DNA of 61,383 nt from RCIO01 sp035555795 (GTDB lineage: Bacteria; Pseudomonadota; Alphaproteobacteria; Rhizobiales; Rhizobiaceae), in NCBI GenBank assembly GCA_035555795.1, contig DATMGE010000001.1, positions 1 to 61,383 of the forward strand. The letters run 5' to 3'. This document shows, one piece after another, positions 1-7,894 of this stretch (within the stretch, counting starts at the first letter, position 1; every line of letters starts with the position of its first letter). A program made the position numbers and the translations under genes. The notes beneath the pieces were generated by a model that had not been told where the DNA came from, did not search any database, and saw only the letters and a program-made list of their open reading frames with translations.

Positions 1-2
1 CG

Positions 3-230
3 ACCGATGGCCGCGCGACCGTCATCTCCTTGACACGCAACGGGATTGCGGCGCATGCCCGCCTGCTGCCCCACGCGCGCCGGCGTCAGGCCTCTCTGCT
101 TCGCGACATGACGCCCGATGAGCGGCGGGCGCTATGGCTGCTGCTGGATAAGCTGACGCGCACGGCGCGCCGGCTGGTCGAGGAGGAAGCCGATATCCGC
201 CGCGCCTCCCGCAGGAAGGCGGCTGAATAG
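3..230 (+). CDS. MarR-family transcriptional regulator, C-terminal part (partial at left edge)
   Basis: The reading frame is open from the left edge and stops at 228-230. The visible part begins TDGRATVISLT, which matches the wing of a MarR winged helix (D-x-R-x-x-x-I-x-L-T), and continues into the long C-terminal dimerisation helix ending with a basic, Glu-rich tail. The DNA-binding helices lie outside the window. It converges on the IlvD-type dehydratase gene with only 8 bases between the stops, so it cannot be read as that gene's leader. Whether it controls the neighbouring dehydratase and exporter is unknown. The MarR assignment rests on the wing pattern and the helix length only. Confidence 0.65.
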   Translation, partial: TDGRATVISLTRNGIAAHARLLPHARRRQASLLRDMTPDERRALWLLLDKLTRTARRLVEEEADIRRASRRKAAE

Positions 231-238
231 CGAGACCG

Positions 239-1942
239 TTAGCGGGCGCGGCCCGGAACGAGAAAGTCGAAGTCGCATCCTTCGTCGGCCTGCAATATAT
301 GCGCATGGAACAGCCTGTTGTAGCCGCGGTCCGGCAGGGATGGCACGTGCCGCTCCTCCCGCATGCGCTCGGCCAGGACCTCATCCGGCACGAGAAGGTC
401 GATGCGGCCGGCCGGTACGTCGAGCCGGATGCGGTCGCCGTCGCGGATGAGGCCCAAAGGCCCGCCATCGGCAGATTCCGGGCAGACATGCAGGATCACG
501 GTGCCGAAGGCCGTGCCGCTCATGCGGGCGTCCGACATGCGCACCATGTCCTTGACACCCTGCTCGGCAAGTTTCCTGGGGATGGGTATATAGCCGGCCT
601 CGGGCATGCCCGGAGCGCCTTTCGGTCCGGCGTTGCGCAGCACGATCACGTCCTGCGCCGTTACGTCCAGATCCGGCGCGTCGATGCGATTTGCCATGTC
701 CTCCAGCGAGTCGAACACGACCGCGCGGCCTTCGTGGGTCATCAATGAGGGCGTCGCCGACGACTGTTTGATGATCGCGCTGCGCGGCGCGATATTGCCT
801 GTAAGAACACGCAGGCCGCCGAGAGGCGAGAGCGGCGCGGCGCGGCTTCTCACGACGTCCTGACCCGGCACCGGTCGATGCGCCTTGACGATGTCGCCGA
901 GCGTGCGGCCGTCGATGTTGCGCTGGTCGAGATCCAGAAGATCCTTCAGCTCATGCAGAACGGCGGGGAGGCCGCCCGCATTGTGCAGGTCTTCCATATA
1001 GTTCTGTCCGGACGGCTTGAGGTCGACGAGCACAGGCGTGTCGCGACCCAGCGCGTCGAATGCCTCCAGATCGACGAGGATGCCGAGCCGGCCGGCGATC
1101 GCCGTCATGTGGATCAGCGCATTGGTGGAACCGCCCGTGGCGTGGAGAACCCTCAATGCGTTGGTAAGGCCCGCCGCCGTCATGATCTGCGCGGGCATCA
1201 GCTTCTCCGCGGCGATCTCGACTGCGCGGCGGCCTGTCGCCTCGGCATGGCGCAGCCGGTCCGACATCACCGCCGGAATGGTCGCGCCGCCGGGCAGGAT
1301 CATGCCCCATGTCTCGGCCAGCAGCGCCATGGTGCTTGCCGTGCCCATCACCCCGCACGTGCCGGCGGTGGGCGCCAGCCGATCGTTGAGCTCGGTGATC
1401 TCTTCAGCGTCAACCTCGCCGGCGCGATGGCGCGCCCAGTAGCGCCTGCAATCCGTACAGGCGCCGACGCGATCGCCACGGTGCCTGCCGGTCAGCATCG
1501 GACCGGTGACTTCCAGTATTGCGGGCACATCCGCGCTCGCTGCTCCCATGAGCAGCGCCGGCACGGTCTTGTCGCATCCGCCGATCAGCACGACCGCGTC
1601 CATCGGCTGAGCGCGGATCATCTCCTCGGCGTCGATCGCCATGAGGTTGCGCAGATACATGCTGGTCGGATGAGAAAATGCCTCGTGCATGGAGATCACG
1701 GGGAACTCGAAAGGCAGGCCGCCGGCCAGCATGACGCCGCGTTTGATGGCGTCGATGATGTCCGGCACCGTCTTGTGGCATGCATTGTAGGCCGAGAACG
1801 TGTTGGTGATGCCGATGATCGGGCGCGACAAGGCATCGTCCGAATAGCCCATCGCCTTGATGAAGGACTTGCGCAGGAAAAGCGCGAATTCGCTATCTCC
1901 GTAATTGGTGAGGCGGCGGCGCATGCCTGTCGGGTCTGTCAC
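239..1942 (-). CDS. IlvD/Edd-family dehydratase (pentonate/sugar-acid dehydratase-like)
   Basis: This 567-residue protein belongs to the dihydroxy-acid dehydratase/6-phosphogluconate dehydratase family, which removes water from sugar acids or dihydroxy acids using an Fe-S cluster and Mg2+. Three family cysteines are visible: NACHK (C55), GGCDKT (near 121) and GTCGVMG (near 193), the set that holds a [2Fe-2S] cluster in L-arabonate/xylonate dehydratases. GGSTNA and the C-terminal GTAFGTVILHV region are also present. The sequence looks closer to the pentonate-dehydratase branch than to biosynthetic IlvD, but the substrate is inferred. A second in-frame ATG at residue 7 is a possible start. It lies 21 bases downstream of the MFS gene on the same strand, so the two are probably co-transcribed. 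Confidence 0.85.
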   Translation of the reverse strand: MTDPTGMRRRLTNYGDSEFALFLRKSFIKAMGYSDDALSRPIIGITNTFSAYNACHKTVPDIIDAIKRGVMLAGGLPFEFPVISMHEAFSHPTSMYLRNLMAIDAEEMIRAQPMDAVVLIGGCDKTVPALLMGAASADVPAILEVTGPMLTGRHRGDRVGACTDCRRYWARHRAGEVDAEEITELNDRLAPTAGTCGVMGTASTMALLAETWGMILPGGATIPAVMSDRLRHAEATGRRAVEIAAEKLMPAQIMTAAGLTNALRVLHATGGSTNALIHMTAIAGRLGILVDLEAFDALGRDTPVLVDLKPSGQNYMEDLHNAGGLPAVLHELKDLLDLDQRNIDGRTLGDIVKAHRPVPGQDVVRSRAAPLSPLGGLRVLTGNIAPRSAIIKQSSATPSLMTHEGRAVVFDSLEDMANRIDAPDLDVTAQDVIVLRNAGPKGAPGMPEAGYIPIPRKLAEQGVKDMVRMSDARMSGTAFGTVILHVCPESADGGPLGLIRDGDRIRLDVPAGRIDLLVPDEVLAERMREERHVPSLPDRGYNRLFHAHILQADEGCDFDFLVPGRAR

Positions 1943-1963
1943 TTGCGCGTCCTGTATTCGAGG

Positions 1964-3481
1964 TCAGATGCGCCGGACCGGCAGGGTCCAGGCGAGGATG
2001 AGACCGGCCACCGCAAAGGCTGCCGGCAGGGAAAATGCGATACGGAAAGCGTCCAGTATCGGGCCGCGCAGGGCAGTATGCGGCCCGGTGCTTGCATCGG
2101 CGATCAGTTCCAGGAATCCGGCATAGATCTGCGGGCCCATGCTGGCCAGCGTGCCGAATAGCGCTGCGCCGACCAGTGCCGTGCCGAGCGCCGCCCCCAG
2201 CGTGCGCGACAGCTGGACCGTTGCAGCCGCCATGCCGAGACGGTCGGGACCGGCCGCGATCTGTACGGTGACCTGAACGACGCTCATGACCGAGCCCATG
2301 AAAATGCTGGCAATGCCGACGAGCCAGCCCACCTGTGATGCGCTCAGGTCGGGCAGGGCAGCCGCGAGGGCGACCAGCAGAAATGCCGCTATGGTGAGGC
2401 CGAGCGACGGCCAGATCGCGGTGCGTCCCGTACGCCATATCAGCCGGCCCGTGACGATGCCGCCAATGCCGATGCCGAGAACGGCCGGAAGCATCAGCAG
2501 GCCTGTGCCGGCAGGTGTCGCACCGTGGGCGACGCGGAAGAAGAGGGGCAGGAACGTCATCAGGGAGACGAGTGCCGCGGCGAAGAAGATGGCGAGCAGG
2601 TCGCTGCGCCACACCGCCGGCAGTGCGATCAGGTCAGGCGGCAGCAGCGGTTGCGAGGCGCGTCGCTCGCGTCGTGCCAGCAGGAGGAGCAGCGCCGCGG
2701 CGGCGGGCAGCGCCAGCCATAGCCAAGGGCTTGCCGTTGCAGGCTCCGGCGTTTGGGCCATCTGAAGCGCGGACAGTACTGTGACGACCAGAGTAGCAAA
2801 CAGGAGGAGCCCCCAGGTATCAAATCTGAACGGGGCGCTATCGCTAGTAGGCGCGCGGGCGGACGGCAGCCGGGACGTAATCGCCAGAGCAAGCAGGCCA
2901 AGCGCAGATGCTCCGCCGAACAGCCAGCGCCAGCCGGCATAATCGGCGCCGAAGCCGCCGATCAGGGGGCCAAGAGCCGTCGAGGTGATCACCACGGTTG
3001 CGAGATAGCCCTGCATGCGGCCTCGCTCGCGCGGTGATACGCGCTCGCCGATCAGCGCTTGCGACAGGCCGATGAGGCCGCCTGCTCCGATGCCTTGGGC
3101 GATTCTTGCCGCCAGGAGGGCGTGCATGCTGGCGGACAGTGCACACCACAGCCCCGCTCCCGCGAAAATCATGAGGGCGATGCGCATCAGGCGTACGCGT
3201 CCGAAGCGGTCGCCGAGCTGGCCGTAGACCGGCGTGGTGATCGCGGAGGCACAGACATAGGCGATGACCAGCAGCGACGAGCGCTCCGCATGACCGAGAT
3301 CGGCGACGATGGAGGGCAGGGCGGTAGCAACCATGGTCTGGTCGACGATCGCCAGAAACATCGGCAGGCTGATATAGGGAAATATTTCGAGCATTTGCCG
3401 GCGGAGTTCAGCCGGGGTTCTCAGCGCTGGGTCGGTTGCATGCACTCGATAGTCTCCGGCACCGACATTCGCGTGAGCCAT
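1964..3481 (-). CDS. MFS transporter, DHA2 (EmrB/QacA) type, 14 transmembrane segments
   Basis: A 505-residue inner-membrane protein with the drug:H+ antiporter-2 layout. Helix 1 carries FLAIVDQTMVATALPSI (motif D1), loop 2-3 carries GQLGDRFGRVRLM (motif A), and helix 5 carries GPLIGGFGADYAGWRWLF (motif C plus the usual W-R-W-x-F end). The length and number of hydrophobic stretches fit 14 helices. Family members export drugs or metabolites by proton antiport; the cargo here cannot be told. It is the upstream gene of a probable two-gene operon with the dehydratase. The start at 3481 has no good Shine-Dalgarno sequence, and a palindrome (3491-3500) sits just upstream, so the start is only moderately certain. 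Confidence 0.85.
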   Translation of the reverse strand: MAHANVGAGDYRVHATDPALRTPAELRRQMLEIFPYISLPMFLAIVDQTMVATALPSIVADLGHAERSSLLVIAYVCASAITTPVYGQLGDRFGRVRLMRIALMIFAGAGLWCALSASMHALLAARIAQGIGAGGLIGLSQALIGERVSPRERGRMQGYLATVVITSTALGPLIGGFGADYAGWRWLFGGASALGLLALAITSRLPSARAPTSDSAPFRFDTWGLLLFATLVVTVLSALQMAQTPEPATASPWLWLALPAAAALLLLLARRERRASQPLLPPDLIALPAVWRSDLLAIFFAAALVSLMTFLPLFFRVAHGATPAGTGLLMLPAVLGIGIGGIVTGRLIWRTGRTAIWPSLGLTIAAFLLVALAAALPDLSASQVGWLVGIASIFMGSVMSVVQVTVQIAAGPDRLGMAAATVQLSRTLGAALGTALVGAALFGTLASMGPQIYAGFLELIADASTGPHTALRGPILDAFRIAFSLPAAFAVAGLILAWTLPVRRI

Positions 3482-3490
3482 CCGGAAATT

Positions 3491-3500
3491 TATCCGGATA
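3491..3500. promoter_or_regulatory. palindrome upstream of the MFS gene
   Basis: TATCCGGATA is a perfect 10-base palindrome, 10 bases upstream of the MFS start codon in an AT-richer stretch (3486-3510). Its place fits a repressor site for the exporter/dehydratase operon. No regulator gene is adjacent, so its partner is unknown. Confidence 0.3.
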
Positions 3501-3568
3501 TTTTGAAGGATTCAAGTCCGATATTCGCCATGCCGGGGCGGCGAGGCTGCAAGAAGTGTGGAAGACGC

Positions 3569-3601
3569 CACCGGCTGGCGGCGTGGTTCAGCCAGCCGGT
3601 G
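3569..3601 (-). terminator. long hairpin downstream of the orphan binding-protein gene
   Basis: CACCGGCTGGC (3569-3579) pairs perfectly with GCCAGCCGGTG (3591-3601) over an 11-base loop. It lies 49 bases past the stop of the binding-protein gene and upstream of the MFS promoter. There is no clear T run, so it may act as a weak or Rho-assisted terminator or as a 3' mRNA stabiliser. Confidence 0.5.
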
Positions 3602-3649
3602 TCGCGCGCTATCGGGGCTGCTGAGGACACCCGTCGAGCGACAGATATC

Positions 3650-4702
3650 TTATATGCCGAACGTGTCGCGGAACTTCGCCTGTAGTTCCGGAACCTTGTC
3701 CAGCCCCTTTTCCACTGGCACGTTGACGAGCTTGTAGTCATCCAGGGGGATCGTCTTGTCCGAGATCGGTACCCCTGAGTGCAACGGATAGTTGTGGCGT
3801 TCGACGAATATCTGCGAATTTTCCTTGGACAGGAAAAACTCCGCAAACAGTTTGGCGGCATTAGGATGCTTCGCGTCCTTCATGATTGCCGTGCCGCTCG
3901 GCGGCATGAGCGCGCCATCCGTTGGCAGGACCGGAACGATGGGAGATCCCTTCGCCTGATCGTTCAGGACGCTCGCCAATGGCGCGATGGCGATTTTACG
4001 CTCGCCGCTGTTCACGAGGTTGAGCCCGTCCACGATGGAACGTCCGATATGTGGGTCGTTCAGTTCAAGCTTGTCGAAGAATTCCCAGCCGTAAAGATCG
4101 TCCATCAAGACGGTCCACAAGCCGACGCTGCCCGAAAAGCCCGGATGGCCAATGGCGATCTGGCCTTTCCATTTTGGATCGTAGAGATCGGTCCAGTTTT
4201 TCGGCGCCTCTTCCTTCGACACCAGATTGCTGTTGTACACCATGACAATCGGCGCAATCGCGGACGTAAACCAGTAGCCCTCGGCGTCACCGGCTTCCCG
4301 CATGATGGGCACCGTATGCTGAAGCGCTTCGGGCGCATATTGCATGAGCGCCGCTTCCTGCTTCAGCTGGTAGAGTTGGCCCACATCGTTCGTCGACATA
4401 ATGTCGGCCTGAAGTGCTCCGGCCCCCAATTCCTGCTGGATCCGCTGGAAAACGACTTGCCCGGACGCGCGAACGGGATTGCACTCGACGCCCGGATATT
4501 TTGCCCTGAAACCTGCGCAGCTCTTGTCAGCATTCTCGGTCGTCACCTGTGAGACATACCAGGTCACCGAGCCTTCCGCCTTTGCGGCTTCATAGAGAGC
4601 CGCCTCATGCGGCGTCATCTCTTCCGCGTGAGACCCCGACGCAAACAATGCAAGTGAAGCCGCAACGCAAGCCGCCCACCGGCCGATATCTCGATATGCC
4701 AT
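3650..4702 (-). CDS. ABC transporter periplasmic binding protein, Fe3+/polyamine (AfuA/FbpA-like) type
   Basis: A 350-residue exported protein with an N-terminal signal peptide (hydrophobic AACVAASLALFASGSHA, cleavage near residue 26). The mature part begins with the family pattern L-Y-E-A-A-K-A-E-G-S-V-T-W-Y and later has Y-N-x-N-L-V, W-T-D-L-Y-D-P-K-W-K-G and the G-T-A-I-M-K-D-A-K-H-P-N-A-A-K-L-F-x-E-F-F segment typical of extracellular solute-binding family 1 (AfuA/YdcS/PotD-like). No permease or ATPase gene is adjacent, so it is an orphan in this window. A GGGAGGATC ribosome site precedes the ATG. The ligand (iron, phosphonate, polyamine or organic acid) cannot be decided from the sequence. 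Confidence 0.85.
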   Translation of the reverse strand: MAYRDIGRWAACVAASLALFASGSHAEEMTPHEAALYEAAKAEGSVTWYVSQVTTENADKSCAGFRAKYPGVECNPVRASGQVVFQRIQQELGAGALQADIMSTNDVGQLYQLKQEAALMQYAPEALQHTVPIMREAGDAEGYWFTSAIAPIVMVYNSNLVSKEEAPKNWTDLYDPKWKGQIAIGHPGFSGSVGLWTVLMDDLYGWEFFDKLELNDPHIGRSIVDGLNLVNSGERKIAIAPLASVLNDQAKGSPIVPVLPTDGALMPPSGTAIMKDAKHPNAAKLFAEFFLSKENSQIFVERHNYPLHSGVPISDKTIPLDDYKLVNVPVEKGLDKVPELQAKFRDTFGI

Positions 4703-4723
4703 TTGATCCTCCCGAACCGAACC

Positions 4724-4739
4724 GGCACGCCAGCGTGCC
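4724..4739. promoter_or_regulatory. hairpin in the binding-protein leader
   Basis: GGCACGC-CA-GCGTGCC forms a 7-base-pair inverted repeat about 21 bases upstream of the ATG at 4702 and just above the ribosome binding site. With only a 2-base spacer it is more likely a protein-binding palindrome than an RNA hairpin. Confidence 0.3.
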
Positions 4740-4764
4740 TGTATACGAGACTATCGGGATTGTA

Positions 4765-4774
4765 TGTACGTACA
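4765..4774. promoter_or_regulatory. GntR-like palindromic operator candidate
   Basis: TGTACGTACA is a perfect palindrome 63 bases upstream of the orphan binding-protein gene. GntR-family regulators bind palindromes of this general GT...AC kind. On the minus strand it directly precedes TACAAT, a good -10 hexamer, so a bound repressor would block the promoter. No gntR gene lies in the window. Confidence 0.4.
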
Positions 4775-4818
4775 AGTGGTTTGTCCGCTTTCAATGCCGT
4801 GCACCAAGCGCGGCGATC

Positions 4819-5346
4819 TCATTCGCCCGGATCGGTCAGCCTGTCGCCGCGTTCCGGCCGCGGGGTGTTGTCCCTGTGCAGCGAGTGAAGCCGGGTGAGC
4901 AGTTTTACCAGCTGTTCGAACAGGATCATCTGCTCGCCCTGCGTGAAGCCGTCGAACAGGATATCGTGCTGGATCGACATGCGCGCGCGCATCAGCGCAA
5001 GCTTTTCCTCGCCCTTCGGCGTCAGGCTGAGGGCGTTGAAGCGACGGTCTTTCTTCGGCTTGCGCCGTTCGAGCAGCCCGCGCGCCTCCAGATGCTTGAT
5101 GGTCTTGGTCACGGCCGATTTCTGGATCACCAGCGCCGCGGCAAGGTCGTTTTGCGAAACGCCGGGATTGATGCCGACGAGGTTCAGGATGACGATCTCG
5201 CCGGGCTCGGTGTCGAGCCCGGAAAACGTATCCGCCGTGACCGCCCTTATATAGCCGCGCAACGAGCGCAGCAGGAATGGAAAATCCTGTGCGAGATAAC
5301 CAAGCTCGACCGGAAAGCTGCTTCCTTCCCCCGTCCGCTCACCCAA
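4819..5346 (-). CDS. MarR-family regulator of the divergent CoA/P450 operon
   Basis: The preferred start is TTG at 5344-5346, because an excellent AAGGAGG lies 6 bases before it; this gives 175 residues. ATG codons further upstream (5445, 5436) would put the start inside the divergent operator and have no ribosome site. The protein shows the MarR fold: N-terminal helix (LGYLAQDFPFLLRSLRGYIRAV), winged-helix region (SQNDLAAALVIQKSAVTKTIKHLEARGLL) and a wing with KKDRRFNALSLTPKG. MarR proteins are dimers that usually repress a divergent operon and release DNA on ligand binding. The 150-base divergent region holds an inverted repeat that recurs at 7850-7866, so this protein is the likely repressor of the operon starting at 5497. 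Confidence 0.85.
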   Translation of the reverse strand: MGERTGEGSSFPVELGYLAQDFPFLLRSLRGYIRAVTADTFSGLDTEPGEIVILNLVGINPGVSQNDLAAALVIQKSAVTKTIKHLEARGLLERRKPKKDRRFNALSLTPKGEEKLALMRARMSIQHDILFDGFTQGEQMILFEQLVKLLTRLHSLHRDNTPRPERGDRLTDPGE

Positions 5347-5417
5347 TCCGATCCTCCTTCCGCGCGATCGCTCCCAAGGACGCCTTCGGGTCGGCCTTGT
5401 CAACACGCGCCTGCCGA

Positions 5418-5455
5418 TTGACTCCGATACGATCATATAGTTCATTTTTAGAACT
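5418..5455 (+). promoter_or_regulatory. promoter/operator module 1 (MarR)
   Basis: A TTGACT -35-like hexamer (5418-5423) is followed after 15 bases by the inverted repeat AGTTC-ATTTTTA-GAACT (5439-5455), which overlaps the expected -10. The same arrangement with the same spacing occurs before the CoA-transferase gene (module 2). It lies in the divergent marR/operon region, so it is probably the operator for this MarR protein. Confidence 0.6.
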
Positions 5456-5496
5456 GATTGGAGGGGCAGGATGAGATTCATGCTGGGTGAACGCTG

Positions 5497-6564
5497 ATGC
5501 GCGCTGTGGCCGAACCGGGCACTTCCGTTGGTTTCATCGGCGCCGGCTTGCCATCTGCGCTTGCCTTGGCCGGCGGCATCGTCGCGATCGACGTCGAATG
5601 TCTCGAAGCGCCTTCGGATATGCCTGCCCCGACAGGCGAACTTGTCGAGCCCTTCGTCGATGCGAGAGTGCGGCGCGTGCTCTCGCAACTGGCCTCGGAC
5701 CAGTTGGCGGGCATTCAGGCCCTTGTCTTCTGCCGCGACGATCCGGTCGGCCACATCGCCTATATCTATGCGCAGGAACTGCGTCGGCAGGAACTGATCT
5801 CTGCCACCCCGTCCTTCTTCCTCTGGAACCTCGTGCACCGTTCCGGGGCCTCGGTCCGGACCTTCAATGAGGTTCAGGCACGGCGGCTGGAGGACTTCCT
5901 GGTCGGCTGTGGCGGCGCCCGCTGGAGCGCGGCGGCGCTCGTCGGTGCGATCGAGCGGGAAGGCGCGCGCAGCACCGCGCGCCGGGCATTGATCGATGCA
6001 ACCCGGCTTGCGCGCATCTCCGGAAGCGAGGCCTTTTTACTGTGGCGCGCGGGAGGACGATTGGCTCCGGAAGCCCATGCAGAGCGGATCGAAGCAGCGT
6101 TGAGAGGGGCTTCGAACCCCGCGAATGGTGCGATGCGCATCGGTCTGATCGGGTCGCCAGTCGTCGATCCGCATCTCTACCGCGCGCTGGAACGCCATGG
6201 CCGGATTGTCGCCGATCCGCATCCCGCCGGTCTCGCCGTCATGCCGTCGGTACCCGTGCTGGAAGGCGATCCACTATCGGCCATCCTCAAGGCCGAAGCT
6301 GAAAACCCCTTCGCGCTTCGTGGCCTCCCGGTCGCGCGCAACCATGCCGCCATCGTCGCGGCCTGCGTCGCGGCGGGCTGCGACACGGTCGCGCTTCAGT
6401 TCGACCCGAACGACGACCATGTCGGCTGGGATGCGCCAGCTCTTCGCAGGGCCTTGCGCGATGCCGGCATCTCACTTGTCGAGCTTGGCTTCGTGCCGGC
6501 AGAGCCGGCAGCGCTCGACGGCTGGGTGGACGACGCGATGACCGCCTCCGGGAGCTTTGCATGA
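5497..6564 (+). CDS. 2-hydroxyacyl-CoA dehydratase-like protein, subunit A (HgdB/BcrC-like fold)
   Basis: A 355-residue protein that I place in the 2-hydroxyglutaryl-CoA dehydratase D-component/benzoyl-CoA reductase B-C family from its layout: an early G-A-G-L-P-S-A-L-A-L-A-G start, then AGIQALVFCRDDPVG, the family's 'G-I/L-D-G-L-V-x-x-x-C-D' core with its cysteine kept, then an alpha-helical middle. It is shorter and more divergent than standard HgdB (about 380-430 residues). Typical enzymes use a [4Fe-4S] cluster and one-electron activation to remove water from 2-hydroxyacyl-CoA. It overlaps the next gene (subunit B) by 4 bases, implying a heterodimer. No ATP-dependent activator gene is seen nearby. 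It could have a non-redox role; family confidence is moderate. Confidence 0.6.
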   Translation: MRAVAEPGTSVGFIGAGLPSALALAGGIVAIDVECLEAPSDMPAPTGELVEPFVDARVRRVLSQLASDQLAGIQALVFCRDDPVGHIAYIYAQELRRQELISATPSFFLWNLVHRSGASVRTFNEVQARRLEDFLVGCGGARWSAAALVGAIEREGARSTARRALIDATRLARISGSEAFLLWRAGGRLAPEAHAERIEAALRGASNPANGAMRIGLIGSPVVDPHLYRALERHGRIVADPHPAGLAVMPSVPVLEGDPLSAILKAEAENPFALRGLPVARNHAAIVAACVAAGCDTVALQFDPNDDHVGWDAPALRRALRDAGISLVELGFVPAEPAALDGWVDDAMTASGSFA

Positions 6565-7832
6565 ACCAGTACCAGCCGCTCGCCTGCACCGCCGAAGCTG
6601 GCGCATACCAGAAAAGCTGGACGGCGGAACTGCGCAGCGCCATCTCGTCTGGCGCGCAATATGCCTTCGCCAATGCCGATACGCCCCACGAGATATTCCA
6701 CGCCATGGGCATGCCGGTCGTCACCAATCAATGGTGGTCGGCGGTCATCGCGGCCAAACAGCTTTCCACCTACTATTTCGATCGGATGGCTGAGATGGGC
6801 TTTCACGATCGGCTGGCGCGCTATTCGAGCCTTCCTCTCATCGCCGAGCTGGACGGCGACCGCGAACGCCAGCCCTGGGGCGGGCTGCCGCGCCCGGCGA
6901 TCCTTTGCGCCCGCCAAAGCACGGAGGACCACCAGCGCATCTTCGATCTGTGGGCGGCGGCGACCGGCGCTCCTCAATTCCTGTTCAGTGCGCCCGGCGC
7001 ACCCGACCCGCAGCCGGATTGGTGGATCCGCGCCCGCCATGACTGGGAGGCGCTTTTCGGCAGCGACAGGCTGGACCTGATGGTGGCGGAAATCCGCGAC
7101 CTGATCGCGAAGGTGGAGGAACTGACCGGACGCGACTTCGACGGGGCGGCCTTCTCGCTCTACATGGATGCGATCCACCGGCAGGAAATGCTGTTCGAAG
7201 AGGCGAATGCGCTGGTCGCATCGGCCGAACGCTGCCCGATCCGCATTGCGGAACAGATACCCAATGTCATGATCCCGCAATGGCATCGCGGCTCGCCCTG
7301 GGCATTGTCCCATGCCCGGCGCTTCCTCGACGAGCTGGCCGATCGCGTGGAGCGGGGCATTGCCGTTTGCCCCGGCGAACGGGTGCGCATGATGTGGATC
7401 GGCGCCGGGCTCTGGTTCGACACTGGCTTCTATGCCGCTTTCGAGGAAAGCCATGGCGCGGCCTTTGTCTGGTCCATGTATCTGCCCTTCGCCGCGGACG
7501 GCTATATCCGCCACGACAAGGGCGACCCGCTGCGGACCCTGGCGGCACGTTTCGCCACGATGAACGAACATCTTCACCAGCCGCCATGGGTGAATGAATG
7601 GCTGGTCCATCAGGCGAGAACCTACCGGATCGACGTGGCGCTCATGCTTGTCCCGCGCCACGACCGCTATTCCGGCTACGGTTCCCGTTTCGCCCGGCAG
7701 GCGCTCGAGGCGGCCGGCGTCAGGGTGATCGAGATCTGGTCGGACATGGTCGATCCGCGCGAATGGGATCGCCGCGCAATGTATGAACTGGTTTCGGGGG
7801 AACTGGAGCGAAACGGCTACGGTCCCGCTTGA
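6561..7832 (+). CDS. 2-hydroxyacyl-CoA dehydratase-like protein, subunit B (HgdB/BcrB-like)
   Basis: A 423-residue partner of the preceding gene, sharing a 4-base ATGA overlap. Family features are clearer here: ADTPHEIFHAMGMPVV at the start (the 'T-P-x-E-l-x-x-A-x-G-x-x-P-V' signature), RDLIAKVEELTGRDFD followed by a Y-x-x-x-x-x-R-Q helix in the middle, then GERVRMMWIGAGLW and a final Rossmann-like half with DPLRTLAARF. In redox-active members cysteines in the N-terminal third bind the cluster; here the stretch after the signature (about residues 50-85) has none. I infer that the cluster may be missing or held differently. It precedes the CoA-transferase gene by 62 bases, which contain an internal promoter. 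Confidence 0.7.
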   Translation: MNQYQPLACTAEAGAYQKSWTAELRSAISSGAQYAFANADTPHEIFHAMGMPVVTNQWWSAVIAAKQLSTYYFDRMAEMGFHDRLARYSSLPLIAELDGDRERQPWGGLPRPAILCARQSTEDHQRIFDLWAAATGAPQFLFSAPGAPDPQPDWWIRARHDWEALFGSDRLDLMVAEIRDLIAKVEELTGRDFDGAAFSLYMDAIHRQEMLFEEANALVASAERCPIRIAEQIPNVMIPQWHRGSPWALSHARRFLDELADRVERGIAVCPGERVRMMWIGAGLWFDTGFYAAFEESHGAAFVWSMYLPFAADGYIRHDKGDPLRTLAARFATMNEHLHQPPWVNEWLVHQARTYRIDVALMLVPRHDRYSGYGSRFARQALEAAGVRVIEIWSDMVDPREWDRRAMYELVSGELERNGYGPA

Positions 7833-7866
7833 CAGATTGTCGCGCAGATAGTTAACTTTTTGAACC
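7829..7866 (+). promoter_or_regulatory. promoter/operator module 2 (MarR), before the CoA-transferase gene
   Basis: A consensus TTGACA (7829-7834) is followed after 15 bases by AGTTAACTTTTTGAACC (7850-7866), which matches the 5439-5455 operator at 13 of 17 positions with identical spacing to the -35. It overlaps the stop codon of subunit B (7830-7832), so this is an internal promoter for the CoA-transferase, TRAP and P450 genes. Confidence 0.6.
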
Positions 7867-7894
7867 AATCGCGCTTTGGGAGGAGCGTGCAGGC

